Shown in pieces: positions 12,620 to 23,015 of a DNA stretch of 64,000 nt. This DNA comes from Helianthus annuus. Lineage: Eukaryota; Streptophyta; Magnoliopsida; Asterales; Asteraceae. Made by a program: the position numbers and the translations under genes. The stretch lies in the NCBI RefSeq assembly GCF_002127325.2, contig NC_035435.2, positions 111,706,517-111,770,516 on the forward strand, written 5' to 3'. The notes under the pieces are model-generated. The model ran no database searches and was not told the origin of the DNA. It was given only the letters and a program-made list of their open reading frames with translations. The number at the start of each line of letters is the position of its first letter. The first letter of the stretch is position 1.

Positions 12620-12704
12620 GATACGAGTTCAAAGTATATTATTTTGAAGTGTTTTTATATCTTTGTGGTTTAGAGAAAATGAGTTTAAATCAAATAATTA
12701 TAAT
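12620..12704 (+). repeat. Element A 5' LTR, part 2
   Basis: It resumes element A LTR sequence (GATACGAGTTCAAAGTATAT) after element B, matching the 3' LTR at about 22656-22740. It ends in the 18-bp target duplication of LINE1 (AAATCAAATAATTATAAT, 12687-12704). Confidence 0.85.
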
Positions 12705-12908
12705 CTCTTTAGAAATTGAAGAGCCACCACCAACGCTCTCACCCACTCGGTGATCTCCACTTCCGACCTCCGTCAATTCCGTCGTCGTCTCAGATTCCGG
12801 CGATGCCGTGAACATCAGGTGACGCTACTGCACTTACTATACTCATATCCTCTTCAATTTCTCTTTTTAATCGCTATTGGTAACAAGGAAACCTAATTTG
12901 GAACGACA

Positions 12909-14896
12909 ATGGGAGAGAGAGGCGACCGACGGCCGGAAAAATGGCCGGAAAAACAATCTGAGAATATGGACGGGGGTGAGACTACCTCTTTCTATGTTTC
13001 AAACCTACCTATATTCTGTACGCTTGGTATGTTGTGGAATGAGTTCCGCTCATGTGGGAATATGACCGATGCATACTTAGCAAGGAGAAAAGACAAAGCA
13101 TGGAGATTTTTTGCCTTTATAAGGTTTGAGGGAGTAAAAGACAAAGAGAAAATGGTGAAAGCACTGGGAGCGGTGATGATTGGAGAATCAAAAGTTCAGG
13201 TTAATGTGGCTGAGTTTGGTAAAAAGGAGGAGAACAGAAAGGAAAATAACATGGGGTATAATATGCCACCAAAGGTTTGGAAGATTCCCCCTGTTATGAA
13301 AAATGCTTGGAAACCTTTAGAACAGGTGAACATGGCAGATCCTATCCCAAATCCGAAGGTAAGTATCAACCCTCTGAATCAGGTGGGGGGAGTAAGACGG
13401 TTTGGATTCCTGATAAAGAATTTCAATCCAATCGGTCATGGGGAAAATTCTCTCTGATCGGAAATGCTAGGGATGCCACAAGGTTGTGCCGGTTGGACGA
13501 TTTGCGTCTTCTCCTCAATATTAATGATTTGATTATCCGTTATGTGGGGGGTATGAAAACAATGTTAACTTTTCCTAGTTTCCGTTCTGCAAATGCTTTT
13601 GTTAAGGATATGAAGGAGCTTTGGTTCCCTTGGTTCTCGGCAATGGACATTTGGGAAGGTCAAGAGCTTCAATTCGAGAGGGTAGTGTGGTTAAAGATTT
13701 CTGGTGTTCCTATACACCTGTGGGACAAAGAATTCTTTAACCTCATTGCGGATCAGTTTGGTATGATAATTCATGGCTCAAGGGCTTCTATAAGCGATTG
13801 TAATCTATCTCAGGAAATGGTTGCTGTGGTTACTAATGATGGGTGGAAGATTCACGAGCAGATTAAGGTCAAGTGGAGGGGAGCGAGTTTCCCGGTGTGG
13901 GTAATTGAGTTAGAAGAGCAATGGGCTCCGGATTTTGTGATCAAGGAGCCGGGGAAGATTATTGATGTAGAAGATGTTCCCATTAGTGTGGAGAAGGTAA
14001 CAGAGCACAACCCAGATTTGGATCGATAGGTGGAAGAAGGAGAGATTGTTGGTGACGAAAATAACAGAGATGAGGACGATGGAGTTCAGGCGACTATAGA
14101 GGTCGGAAACGAGAAAACAGGAGACTCGCCGGTGCCGGATGGCACAAGATTCACGGTGGAAGATCAGGGGACCCCAAACGATACTAGGGTCGATGAACTG
14201 TCGATTGTGGATTCCAACGCTAGCAAAGGAAGTGGCAATGTGGGAACAAGTTCCAATAATTTGGTGGATAATAATGTTTTGGAGAGAGAAACTAATGGAA
14301 TAGGGCAGGGGTTTGGTGGGTCAACAAAAATTAATAGCATTATTGGGGACATAAATGGGTCTGTCTCAGTTGAATTGGGCAATAAGGAGAGGCCCACTGA
14401 GGAAAATTGGGATGGGCCAGTGTCAAGAAAGAGGAGTAGGCGGGTCGCAAAATTACCAATGGACTTTGATCTTAACGGATCTCCCACTATGGCCTATACT
14501 CATTTCAGCCAATTGTTTAGCAATCCCATTCACAGAAATTCAGGATCGAGACAAGATAACAATGCGCTCAATCAGGGCAATAGGAGAGGGCGCAATAATT
14601 GGAATTCTGGTGGAGTCTTTCAAACTGAAAACGCTTTCGAGTTTCGTTTTCCTCCTACGGATCCAAATAATCAGGTAAATGTCGAGGACAAAAATCCGGA
14701 GGTAGTTTCAAATGAGGTTAATATCTCCGCATTAGACGTTGATAACGGCGTTGCTGAAGCATAGATCAGGGATGTGGCGGTTGAGACCCGAGAAACTGTG
14801 GATATCGGGAATGCAGACGGGATTTTCATGTCTGGGTTCGAACGAGGTTTGGAACAGATGGTACAAGATGAAGGTGAACAAAATGGTAATCAATGA
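12909..14896 (+). pseudogene. LINE1 ORF1: RRM / DUF4283-like RNA-binding protein, degenerate
   Basis: The start ATG at 12909 opens a frame with an RRM-like segment (TSFYVSNLP ... FAFIRF, residues about 20-75). A frameshift between about 13330 and 13457 moves to a second frame with a DUF4283-like region (LKISGVPIHLWD, FPVWVIELEEQW). That frame is broken by TAG at 14027-14029 and TAG at 14762-14764 but otherwise continues to TGA at 14894-14896. The C-terminal half is acidic and Asn/Gly-rich, without the usual CCHC knuckle. In the family ORF1 binds LINE RNA. Its stop overlaps the ORF2 start in ATGA. Confidence 0.85.
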
Positions 14897-17374
14897 TGTT
14901 AATTTCTGTTAACATCTGTGGGTGAAGGAAGATCATAAGATATTAGCACTGGGGGATCTAATTAAGGCACATAAGGCAAAATTTGTGGCTATTCAAGAAA
15001 CGTTATCGAAGGATGGGGTAAAAATTCCGGTTAATCGATTTTGGGGCAGGGGCACGGTAGAGTCGGAGTGGGTGAATTCGGATGGAAGATCGGGAGGTTT
15101 ATTATGCGGTTGGGACCTTGTTTTCTTCAGAAAGAAAAACTGGGGTTTTTCGACATCAAAATTTCCTTCTATTATCGGGGAAACTGCAGGGGGGGAGGGA
15201 ACGATACACTTTGTTAATGTTTATGCACCAAACAAACTCTGCCACAGAAGAGAGCATTATGGGGGGCAATTTCGGATCAGTTCGGTTCTATGGAAGAATT
15301 GTGGGTGATTATGGGCGATTTCAATGCAGTTTGATGCCCAGAAGAGCGTTTCAATACAGAGTTCAAAGCAGGATGTGCTGAGGCGTTTAATGATTTCATC
15401 GATGACAACGGCCTGATGGAATAACCTATGGGAGGAAGAAAATTCACAAGGGTCTTTGGTTCGGGAGACAAATTAAGCAAATTGGATAGATTCTTGGTCT
15501 CTCCCTCATTTTGGAATCGGTGGCCTGATGCGGCAGTGATGGAACTTCCAAGATGTGAATCTGATCATAATCCTATCACTCTGTCCACCAATGTAAGTAA
15601 TTTCGGCGCTATTCCTTTTAGATTTTATAACTCATGGTTAGGGAGAGAGGGTTTGGACGGGGTAGTGACTAATGCAATTAATGGTGTGAATTGTATTGGG
15701 CCACCGGATATTGTTTTTGCTGAAAAGCTGAAACTCATAAAAAGAGATTTAAAGGCTTGGGTAATTAGTGAACGTAATAAAGAAGAATCGGTCAGTAAAC
15801 AATTAGAGTCTAAAATACGGGTTTTGGAGGAAACAATGGAACAAAGAATCTTGAGCGATACTGAAAAACAATTGTGGGTTGATAGTAAAAAAACAGATTC
15901 ATGAGATTTTAGTAGCAAAGGCAAGTGATCTTAAACAAAAATCGAGGGTAAAATGGGCGGTGGAGGGCGATGAAAACTCAGCGTTTTTTCATGGGCTTAT
16001 CAATAAAAATAATGTGGATAAACGAATAAACGGGGTGGATATTAAGGGGGCTTGGGTAACTGATCCTGAAAAAATAAAAATGGAAGCCCGAAGGTTCTTT
16101 GCTTTCAAGTTTCGGGAACCCATTCGAAATAGACCGGATTTCCTTGTTCCAAATTTAAAACAATTATCAAATGGGGAGGCTAATGGTTTAATTGCAGCAT
16201 TTACTATAACCGAAATCAAGAAGGCGATATGGGAATGTGATAGCGACCGAGCTCCAGGACCAGACGGCTTTAATTTTGGATTTATAAAGTTTTTTTGGAA
16301 AAATCTTAAAGAGGATATAGTTAAAATTATGGAGGCCTTTTACGAAAGAGGAACAATAAATCAAGGATGTGTCTCTTCTTTCTTGGCATTAATTCCCAAA
16401 GGTACGGATCCTATCTCTTTCAATGATTATAGACTAATTAGTCTTATTGGTAGTATCTCAAAGATCATATCTAAGATACCGGCTAATAGGATCAAAGGGG
16501 TGGTGGGGTCTGTTGTGTCCGAGGTCCAGTCCGGTTTTATTTCTAACCGGAACACTCTTGATGGTCCTCTCATTTTAAATGAGATTATTTCTTGGGTTAA
16601 GAAATCTAAAAAAGAAAGCGTTTATTTTAAAAATAGATATCGAAAAAGCATACGATTCGATTAATTGGGTTTTCATTGAAAAAGTTCTTGAGCAAATGGG
16701 GTCCCCGGTAGATGGAGGATGTGGGTAAGAGGCATTTTGACATCTGCGAGGGGGTCGGTATTAATAAATGGGTCTCCGACTCTTGAGTTTGAATGTTATG
16801 GGGGGTGCGTCAAGGTGATCTGTTATCTCCGTTCATTTTTATAATTGCAATGGAGGCACTAACGGGATTTATGTCAAAAGCTTCGGAGTTAGGCTTGGTA
16901 AAAGGCATTTCGTTACCAAATGACGGGCCAAGTATAACTCATATGATGTACGCGGACGATGTGGTCTTTATGGGGGACTGGGAGGGTAACTCGGTTAGTA
17001 ACATAATAAGATTGATGAGATGTTTTTATTACATATCGAGGTTGAAAGTTAGTCATAAAAAATCAAATATCTTTTGGATTGGGGTGGGGGAGGAGTCTTT
17101 ACATAATATGGCACAATCTATAAACTGTGAGGTCGGGAAGTTTCCATGTAAGTATCTCGGGGTTACGGTGGGGGTAAATATGAATCATATAAGACATTAG
17201 AAAGGGGTTATCGAAAATTTTAAATCTCGGTTATCATTGTGGAAGTCAAAAACTCTTTCGATCGGTGGGAGATTAACTCTTTTGAAAGCAACATTAGATA
17301 GCCTTCCCTTGTATTATTTTTCTTTGTTCAAAGCGCCGCAGGGTGTTTTGGACAAGTTAGAGGCATTACGAAGG

Positions 17375-17415
<41 letters not shown>

Positions 17416-18551
17416 GGGGGGGGGTAATGATGAAAAAGCAAAAACGACATGGGTGTGTTGGGAAAAGGTGATATCTCTAGTTAAAAAAGGTGGATTGGGG
17501 TTGGGGTCGCTCAAAGACATGAACATTAGTTTAATATCAAAGTGGTGGTGGAGATTTAAAAACGAAAAAGATAGTTTATGGGTTAAGACAATAATGGCAA
17601 TACATGAACATAATCAGTCATCATAAGATCTACCGGTCAAAGAAGGGATTGCTGGTACTTGGAACAGAATAGTTAAAACAGGTAAGGATATGGAAACATA
17701 TAATTTGGATCCCAGCAAGTTAATGAAGGGGGTGGTGGGTAACGGTAAAAACATCAGTTTTTGGCTGGATTGGTGGGATGGGGACGGCCCTCTAAAAGAT
17801 AGATATCCTGTTATTTTTGGATTGGAGAGACATAAAAGGGTAACGGTGGAAGATCGCGTATCGGGATGGGATTGGAGGCAAAGTCCTATTACATCAGCTG
17901 AGCTTGGGGATCTTCAACAAATTTTGAGCATTATGGAGTCTCTTTCGTTGAGTTCGGCCCCGGCAAGTGGTCGTGGATGCTGGCTCAAGATGGGCAGTTT
18001 TAGGTAGCTTCGCTTAGAGCAGAACTGAACATCGGTTTGCGGTGCCTTTTTATCCGTACGACTGGGATAAATGGGTGCCAAAAAAAGTAAATATATTCGG
18101 ATGGCATGGGATTCAAGATCGGCTAGCAACGCTGGGAGGTCTAAAAAGAAGAGGTTTGTTACCAGAATCGGCGATATGTAAACTGTGCGGAGAACAAGAA
18201 GAGGATGCCGACCATTTATTTTCTGCTTGTTATGTTGCTTCGGTTCTTTGGCTTAAAGTGAGTGTGTGGTGTAAAACCCCACACATTTTTGCTTTTAATA
18301 TGAAGGATCTCTTGGAATGTTATAAAGAGAATAAAATTGAGGTGCGGAAAAGGAGATATGTTAAAACGATTATCATAACAACGTGCTGGATGATTTGGAA
18401 GGCAAGAAACGACCTCATTTTCAACGGAACAAGGGTGAATATAGACGCGATATTCGGAGAAATGCAAGCAACAACATTCTCTTGGATCAAAAGCAGGGCA
18501 AAGAAAACAAATTGGCAGTGGAATAATTGGCTGAAATTCGATTTTTGGTAG
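14896..18551 (+). pseudogene. LINE1 ORF2: endonuclease-reverse transcriptase polyprotein, degenerate
   Basis: Fragments in order are: exonuclease-endonuclease-phosphatase domain (IQETL near 14990, MGDFNAV near 15310, LDRFLVS and SDHNPI near 15480-15570); reverse transcriptase (APGPDGFN near 16250, SGFIS near 16530, a shifted FKIDIEKAYDS region near 16640, RQGDLLSPF near 16805, MYADD near 16950); and a zf-RVT zinc knuckle (CKLCGEQEEDADHLFSAC near 18175-18225). At least six frameshifts or stops separate them. The RRRFF segment after the thumb is expanded by T36 and G10 homopolymers at 17378-17424. Function would be target-primed reverse transcription; this copy cannot encode it. Confidence 0.9.
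17378..17424 (+). repeat. T36-A-G10 homopolymer pair inside LINE1 ORF2
   Basis: A run of 36 T, one A and 10 G lies where the reading frame has a short Phe-Phe-Gly-Gly segment; the homologous site in LINE2 has just RVFFCGG. It is expansion of a natural TTTTTT/GGGG site after the LINE died, or partly a base-calling artefact. Confidence 0.85.
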
Positions 18552-18698
18552 ATTTAGTTTTGATGTTAGTTTAAAACATAAATATGTAATCGGGTGTGGC
18601 GGTTTTTCAGGTGGTTGGCTAGTCACTTACTAACCATTGAACCTAAGACTTTTGTAATATTTGGTGTGGAATGAAAGTATAATTTGCCGTTCAAAAAA

Positions 18699-19918
18699 AA
18701 ATCAAATAATTATAATAAATAAGATATAAAAATAAATTCGGAAAAAATCATGTTTGCATTTAATAATGAGGAACATTGTTTCGTTTCTTAAATTTTGGAG
18801 TTACATAAAAAAAGAAAACAAAATAATTGAATGAAATTGATGAAGTATTATTATTGTAGTTAATGTGATGATGAGATATTTAAGTTCATATACTAAATGT
18901 TCTACATTGCTATGTGTGTACAGGTAAGAAACAAAGATTGAAGTATATGTGAATGTGTGCTATGTTTTGGACGGCACATGAGGGCAGACTCAATATACAT
19001 GCACACCAAGGGACTTGATGCAACAACTTTAACTCACGTGGGAGGCATTTTATTTCTAATCAACATATATCATCATTCATATAAGATAATATTATGTCAC
19101 GTGTTGGGCTTTTGGTTTCAAAGGAAATTATCATTAAATAAAGGAAGCATCATCTATTATCATGTTGACGAAAATGTGGGCTTGGGCTTGATTCCACGAC
19201 AATTTTTGGGATTCTAAATAAATACACAGCCGACATCAGCCGTGAAGAGGGAGACAAGGGACGAAATTCAGACTTACTCTTCATCTTTCAAGCTAGTTTA
19301 TGAAGTCTAACCTAATCGGGATGACAGCCGAAGCGGCAAAGAACAATATGCGCGGCTAAACCACTCATAACTTCTACCCGGATGAACGTATACACGGTTT
19401 GATATAATTTTTTGTTTTTCTGATTCTTATAAACTGGTAAAGCTTGACCACTTGTGTTGGATTATTAGTAAACGTTTCTTGTGTTTGAATTACTTGTCGT
19501 TTATTAAGCGTATTGGCAACTTCCTTGCGTTGTTAGCGGGTTAGTAAATCGGTGGGTAGTTGATACAAACAAACGGGTTATTAGGTTGCATAGTGAATCT
19601 TAAAAACTATCCCTATTAACTGATCAAGTTCATTAATTCGGAGGCCATGTCTATGTGGTGTTTTGAATCAGAAAACAGATTTTTATATTAAAAAGGGTAT
19701 TCGGGATTCCGGATGGAGGTTACTTCTTCTCATCTTGATAACACTTTTCGTGACAAATCGTGTTTTCTTAAACAACAAACAAACCCCCAATTTAGATAGT
19801 TTTAGTTTTAATTAATTTTCTTTAACGCTAACCACAAATTCCTCGTGGATACTATACCCTACTTACACTATATACGTAGTTTAATTAGGTGTTTGATTGA
19901 CCCTAACGACAGTCATCA
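18699..19918 (+). repeat. Element A 5' LTR, part 3
   Basis: It continues the LTR to its ACAGTCATCA end and matches 22726-22904 plus 37401-38382 with small differences. It has no gene: the short frame near 18957 is LTR sequence also found in the 3' copy. Confidence 0.85.
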
Positions 19919-19921
19919 AAA

Positions 19922-19939
19922 TGGCGCCGTTGCCGGGGA
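19922..19939 (+). other. Element A primer-binding site (tRNA-Asp type)
   Basis: TGGCGCCGTTGCCGGGGA sits 3 nt after the LTR. It is complementary to the 3' end of plant tRNA-Asp, the primer typical of Athila-type Ty3/gypsy elements, and is identical to the site of element G (57449-57466, minus). Confidence 0.9.
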
Positions 19940-20004
19940 ATTAGTGCGCTTAGTGTTAGTTAGTTAGTTGTTCTTGCTTTCTAAAAAAAATCTAAAAAAA
20001 ACCC

Positions 20005-20007
<3 letters not shown>

Positions 20008-20069
<62 letters not shown>
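20008..20069. repeat. (TA)n microsatellite in the element A leader
   Basis: About 31 TA units lie between the primer-binding site and the first ORF. Confidence 0.95.
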
Positions 20070-20074
<5 letters not shown>

Positions 20075-20126
20075 TTATCTGGTTTGTTCGTGATTTACGT
20101 GGGTAGTTGAGCTGTGTTTGTGCAGG

Positions 20127-20654
20127 ATGACAGATCTTACTATATTTTGCGGCTCTTCTATATGCAAGTTGTGCGGGGAACCACTTCACCCGTGTATCGG
20201 TTGCCACGAGGCCCGATTTAGACGGGAAAAAGCGAAATTGGAAGAACCACCGATGCCTTGCTATGAGAATTCTTCCTATCTACGATATTTCTACAATTCT
20301 GATACAACTGTGGAGGATGGTTATTACTCTGATAGATGGGATCGGGACGAGGATGCTTATTATGAGCCAAGGACGGATGGACAATGTTTCTGTTGCGGTC
20401 GTGATCATACTTATGATTATCATGTGTGCGCGGTATATTTGGAAAACCCGAAGTATTGGAATAAAAAAATGATGGATGCGTACAGTTCAAGACCGTATCA
20501 GGGATACCGACAATATCATCCCGAGGAATATACTGAGCCCGAGGGTGTCCATACTTATCAGATCGAGGAGGATAAAAAGCTTGCTATGTTGGAAGTGATT
20601 TTGTCCAAAATCGAGCAGTATTTATCAGCACCCAGCCTTTCTGATGAAGATTGA
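20127..20654 (+). CDS. Element A ORF1: Cys- and Tyr-rich small protein, unknown function
   Basis: An open frame of 175 codons from the first ATG. Residues about 8-30 hold a Cys/His cluster (CGSSICKLCGEPLHPCIGCH). The middle is Tyr- and Asp-rich (YYSDRWDRDEDAYY). A second cluster CFCCGRDHTYDYHVC follows near residue 90. The C-terminus is a short amphipathic helix (LAMLEVILSKIEQYL). The layout of Cys pair, Tyr-rich acidic tract and predicted helix recalls the N-terminal part of the first ORF of element G, which suggests descent from an Athila-type gag-region leader protein. There is no catalytic domain. The preceding TTTGTGCAG could be a splice acceptor. Zinc binding is inference only. Confidence 0.55.
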   Translation: MTDLTIFCGSSICKLCGEPLHPCIGCHEARFRREKAKLEEPPMPCYENSSYLRYFYNSDTTVEDGYYSDRWDRDEDAYYEPRTDGQCFCCGRDHTYDYHVCAVYLENPKYWNKKMMDAYSSRPYQGYRQYHPEEYTEPEGVHTYQIEEDKKLAMLEVILSKIEQYLSAPSLSDED

Positions 20655-20690
20655 ATCAGCTTTCTAGTTTCCAAGTGTCAGAAATTAAAA

Positions 20691-21119
20691 ATGAAGATAG
20701 AAATAGAAGAGCGTCTCTCACCATTACCTGATGATATTAGAGATTATTCTCACATGGAGGAGGAGGTTGTGGAGGATAATACCACATCAATGAATCCTTT
20801 ATCTGATGAAGAGTCACTGGTGGATCAGATGGTGTGTGAGGATGATGAGGTAAAGCAGTCTGATGAGATGAATGTGTGTACCAAACCTCTTCCCATATCA
20901 ATCATTCTAATTAACAAGTGTGGGGAAGAGGGTTCGAGGAAGAAGATGAAAAAGGCGAAGCTACAAGATATCGGCGTATATCTCGTGAAGTGGGTCAGCG
21001 AAACCCGCAGGTGCTTTCTAAACATGCCAGTTATACCGCGGAGCTTATGGAGATGGCATGTAAATTTCCGGGCATTCATTGGAAATACTTTGGGTAAGTG
21101 TGCATTGAGACCACCGTAG
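20691..21119 (+). CDS. Element A ORF2: acidic ORF of unknown function
   Basis: A 142-codon open frame 37 nt after ORF1. The first half is strongly acidic (EEEVVEDN, EDDEV). It contains AACAAGTGTGGGGAAGAGG, which is also a copy of the element's polypurine-like word, so part of the frame is cis-acting sequence. I recognise no domain. It may be a remnant of a longer polyprotein or an accidental frame. Confidence 0.35.
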   Translation: MKIEIEERLSPLPDDIRDYSHMEEEVVEDNTTSMNPLSDEESLVDQMVCEDDEVKQSDEMNVCTKPLPISIILINKCGEEGSRKKMKKAKLQDIGVYLVKWVSETRRCFLNMPVIPRSLWRWHVNFRAFIGNTLGKCALRPP

Positions 21120-22598
21120 CACATATCAGGTACGATCTGGCTAAAGATCTAAAACTTAGCGCTTCTTGGGAGGCAACCCAGGTTTTGTTTTTATTTCATT
21201 TGTTTTTGTGTTTTTTTGTGTATGAACCGGACAAGTGTGGGGAAGTCTAAGGAGGTATGGTTGCTCGTCGAACCTGTTTTTGCCCGTGTCTCTTTGTTAC
21301 TAACCCGTTTAACCTGTTTGGAAGCTTGTGAGTTTTATTTTGCAGGTTGATTGCTTTTGTCCATACTCAATCTCCATTTGGACAAAAGTAATTCAAACGA
21401 TTCCAGACAAGCGTCCCGTGTTGAAGCAGCCGCGAATCAAATGCTATACGGTTGCGGTGGAACAAGGCTCATAGGAATTCAACCGCGCCAAATCAGGGGA
21501 GTCTGTTCCATTTATCTTTGTATATTTATTTATATTGGTAGTTGTGTGGTAAATAGTTTATCGCTCCGTTGAGGACAATGAAGGAATTAAGTGTGGGGAG
21601 GGGAAACTAGCATCTAGTTGTGTCTTAGTGTTAGTCGTGTCGTAAAAATTAAAAAAAAATTGAATTAATCAAAAATCCAAAAAAATCGAAAAAATAGAAA
21701 ATGTTAGGAGAAGTTTTGCAATAAATGGAAAGTGATAGATATAGTCAGTCATTTGCATTTGATTATTATATATATGAGATAATAAACGGCCGGTCATGTG
21801 TCTAACTTAGGATATGTGGGTAGGCTCAGCCAGCTGAAAGGTTTCTTAAAAATGATATAATATACTTTAAATTAGGAATCTTGTGGGTTCTCACCTTAGG
21901 AGCTATGGTAAAACCGAAACTATGTAAAGTATAAGAGGTACGTCATAAGTAAAAAAACTTATAAGTTTTTCCGATTAAATTGGCACACTTGTTTCTTTTT
22001 GTGAAAACAAATCCGAAACAGTGTGGCGCCCAAAAAATGTATTCCATCCATTCATTTGAGCACATGTTGAAAAAAAAAGAAAAAAACGAAGCCTATGGTA
22101 TTGCCGTGGGGATAGCGGCTCATGCGGTACATACCCTCTAGGTGGAGTTATAAAAAATATGTGAATTTTATGGCATTAACCATGGGGATGGTGACTCGTG
22201 TGGGGTATGTCCGCTAAACTGATCATAAGCAAAAGCATGTAAAGCTCGCAACATCATCCATCTATCCATCATAAATTTAATCCGAATAACATAAGTGTTT
22301 TTTATATAAGACGGTAGATTTATCTTTAAACCTCATAAGCTTGAAACGGGATTAGGTGGCGTTGTAGTCTTTTGAGTGTGAGATCAATAGATAACTATAC
22401 TACTTGAACTTAAATGAATTGTGAATAAGGGCTCGGAAGCTGGTGGTTGGGTTTAAGTGGATTGTATACCTGCAATCCTGGTTAACATGTGGTTTGGCTT
22501 GTTAATAAAATAGTCGAATATATTAGATGCCAATGTTTCTGATTGTGATTCCATTGCAGAGAATTTTTTTGGGACGAAAAAAGATAAGTGTGGGGATT
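20918..22598 (+). repeat. Four dispersed AAGTGTGGGG polypurine-like words ending in the element A PPT
   Basis: AAGTGTGGGGA occurs near 20919, 21233, 21589 and 22586. The last directly abuts the 3' LTR (GATT|TGATAGG) and is the functional PPT candidate. The third is preceded by TTGAGGACAATG, as is the internal copy in element G (50204-50242, minus). Confidence 0.8.
21120..22585 (+). other. Element A 3' internal non-coding region
   Basis: It is AT-rich and holds a short direct repeat centred on GCCGTGGGGATAGCGGCTCATG near 22110 and ACCATGGGGATGGTGACTCGTG near 22180. No ORF of substance and no pol remnants are seen. Confidence 0.6.
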
Positions 22599-22904
22599 TG
22601 ATAGGTGCAATTTTTGTACACTCTATTTAGTATTAATCATAATAAAAATGCATCGATAAGAGTTCAAAGTATATTATTTTGAAGTGTTTTTATATTTTTG
22701 TGGTTTAGAGAAAATGAGTTTAAATCAAATAATTATAATAAATAAGATATAAAAATAAATTAGGAAAAAATCGTGTTTGCATTTAATAATGAGGAACATT
22801 GTTTTGTTTCTCAAATTTTGGAGTTACGTAAACAAAGAAAACAAAATAATTGAATGAAATTGATGAAGTATTATTATTATAGTTAATGTGATGATGAGAT
22901 ATTT
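22599..22904 (+). repeat. Element A 3' LTR, part 1
   Basis: TGATAGGTGCAATTTTTGTA onward, uninterrupted where the 5' copy is broken by B and LINE1, so it shows the empty-site sequence for both. It is cut by the poly(T) end of LINE2 at about 22904. Confidence 0.9.
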
Positions 22905-23015
22905 TTTTTTTTGAACGGCCGACAAAAACTTTTATTAAAAGTAGCAAGATGCTACACACCAAATTTACATCATTTTACACCAAACAAAATTACACCAAGG
23001 AACTACACATTTACC

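Larger units (their letters stand above)
3903..12624 (-). mobile_element. Element B: LARD (coding-free LTR retrotransposon) nested in the element A 5' LTR
   Basis: TSD GATAC is present at 3903-3907 and 12620-12624. Two 3432-bp direct LTRs (3908-7339 and 9188-12619) flank a 1.85-kb internal region. On the minus strand the LTR reads TGTAACGCCCCAAAATCCG...CCTTACA. The tRNA-iMet-type primer site beside the right LTR shows that transcription runs right to left. No gag or pol is detectable and the internal region is mostly short repeats. The long LTRs plus non-coding interior fit the LARD class. The LTRs are similar but not identical, with scattered substitutions and small indels, so insertion is not very recent. 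Confidence 0.9.
12705..18698 (+). mobile_element. LINE1: degenerate L1-type non-LTR retrotransposon (plus strand)
   Basis: It is flanked by the 18-bp TSD AAATCAAATAATTATAAT (12687-12704 and 18699-18716, sharing As with the tail). It ends GCCGTTC plus a short poly(A). ORF1 has an RNA-recognition-like domain and ORF2 has endonuclease, reverse transcriptase and C-terminal zinc-knuckle regions, the order of plant L1 LINEs. Frameshifts and stops occur throughout, so it is dead. The 5' leader of about 200 bp appears complete. The same 3' end and ORF layout occur in LINE2 on the other strand, so the two are distant family members. Confidence 0.9.

Noticed and set aside
14164..14487. Minus-strand 107-codon ORF within LINE1
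   Set aside because: It is antisense to the recognised ORF1 frame and has no independent support.
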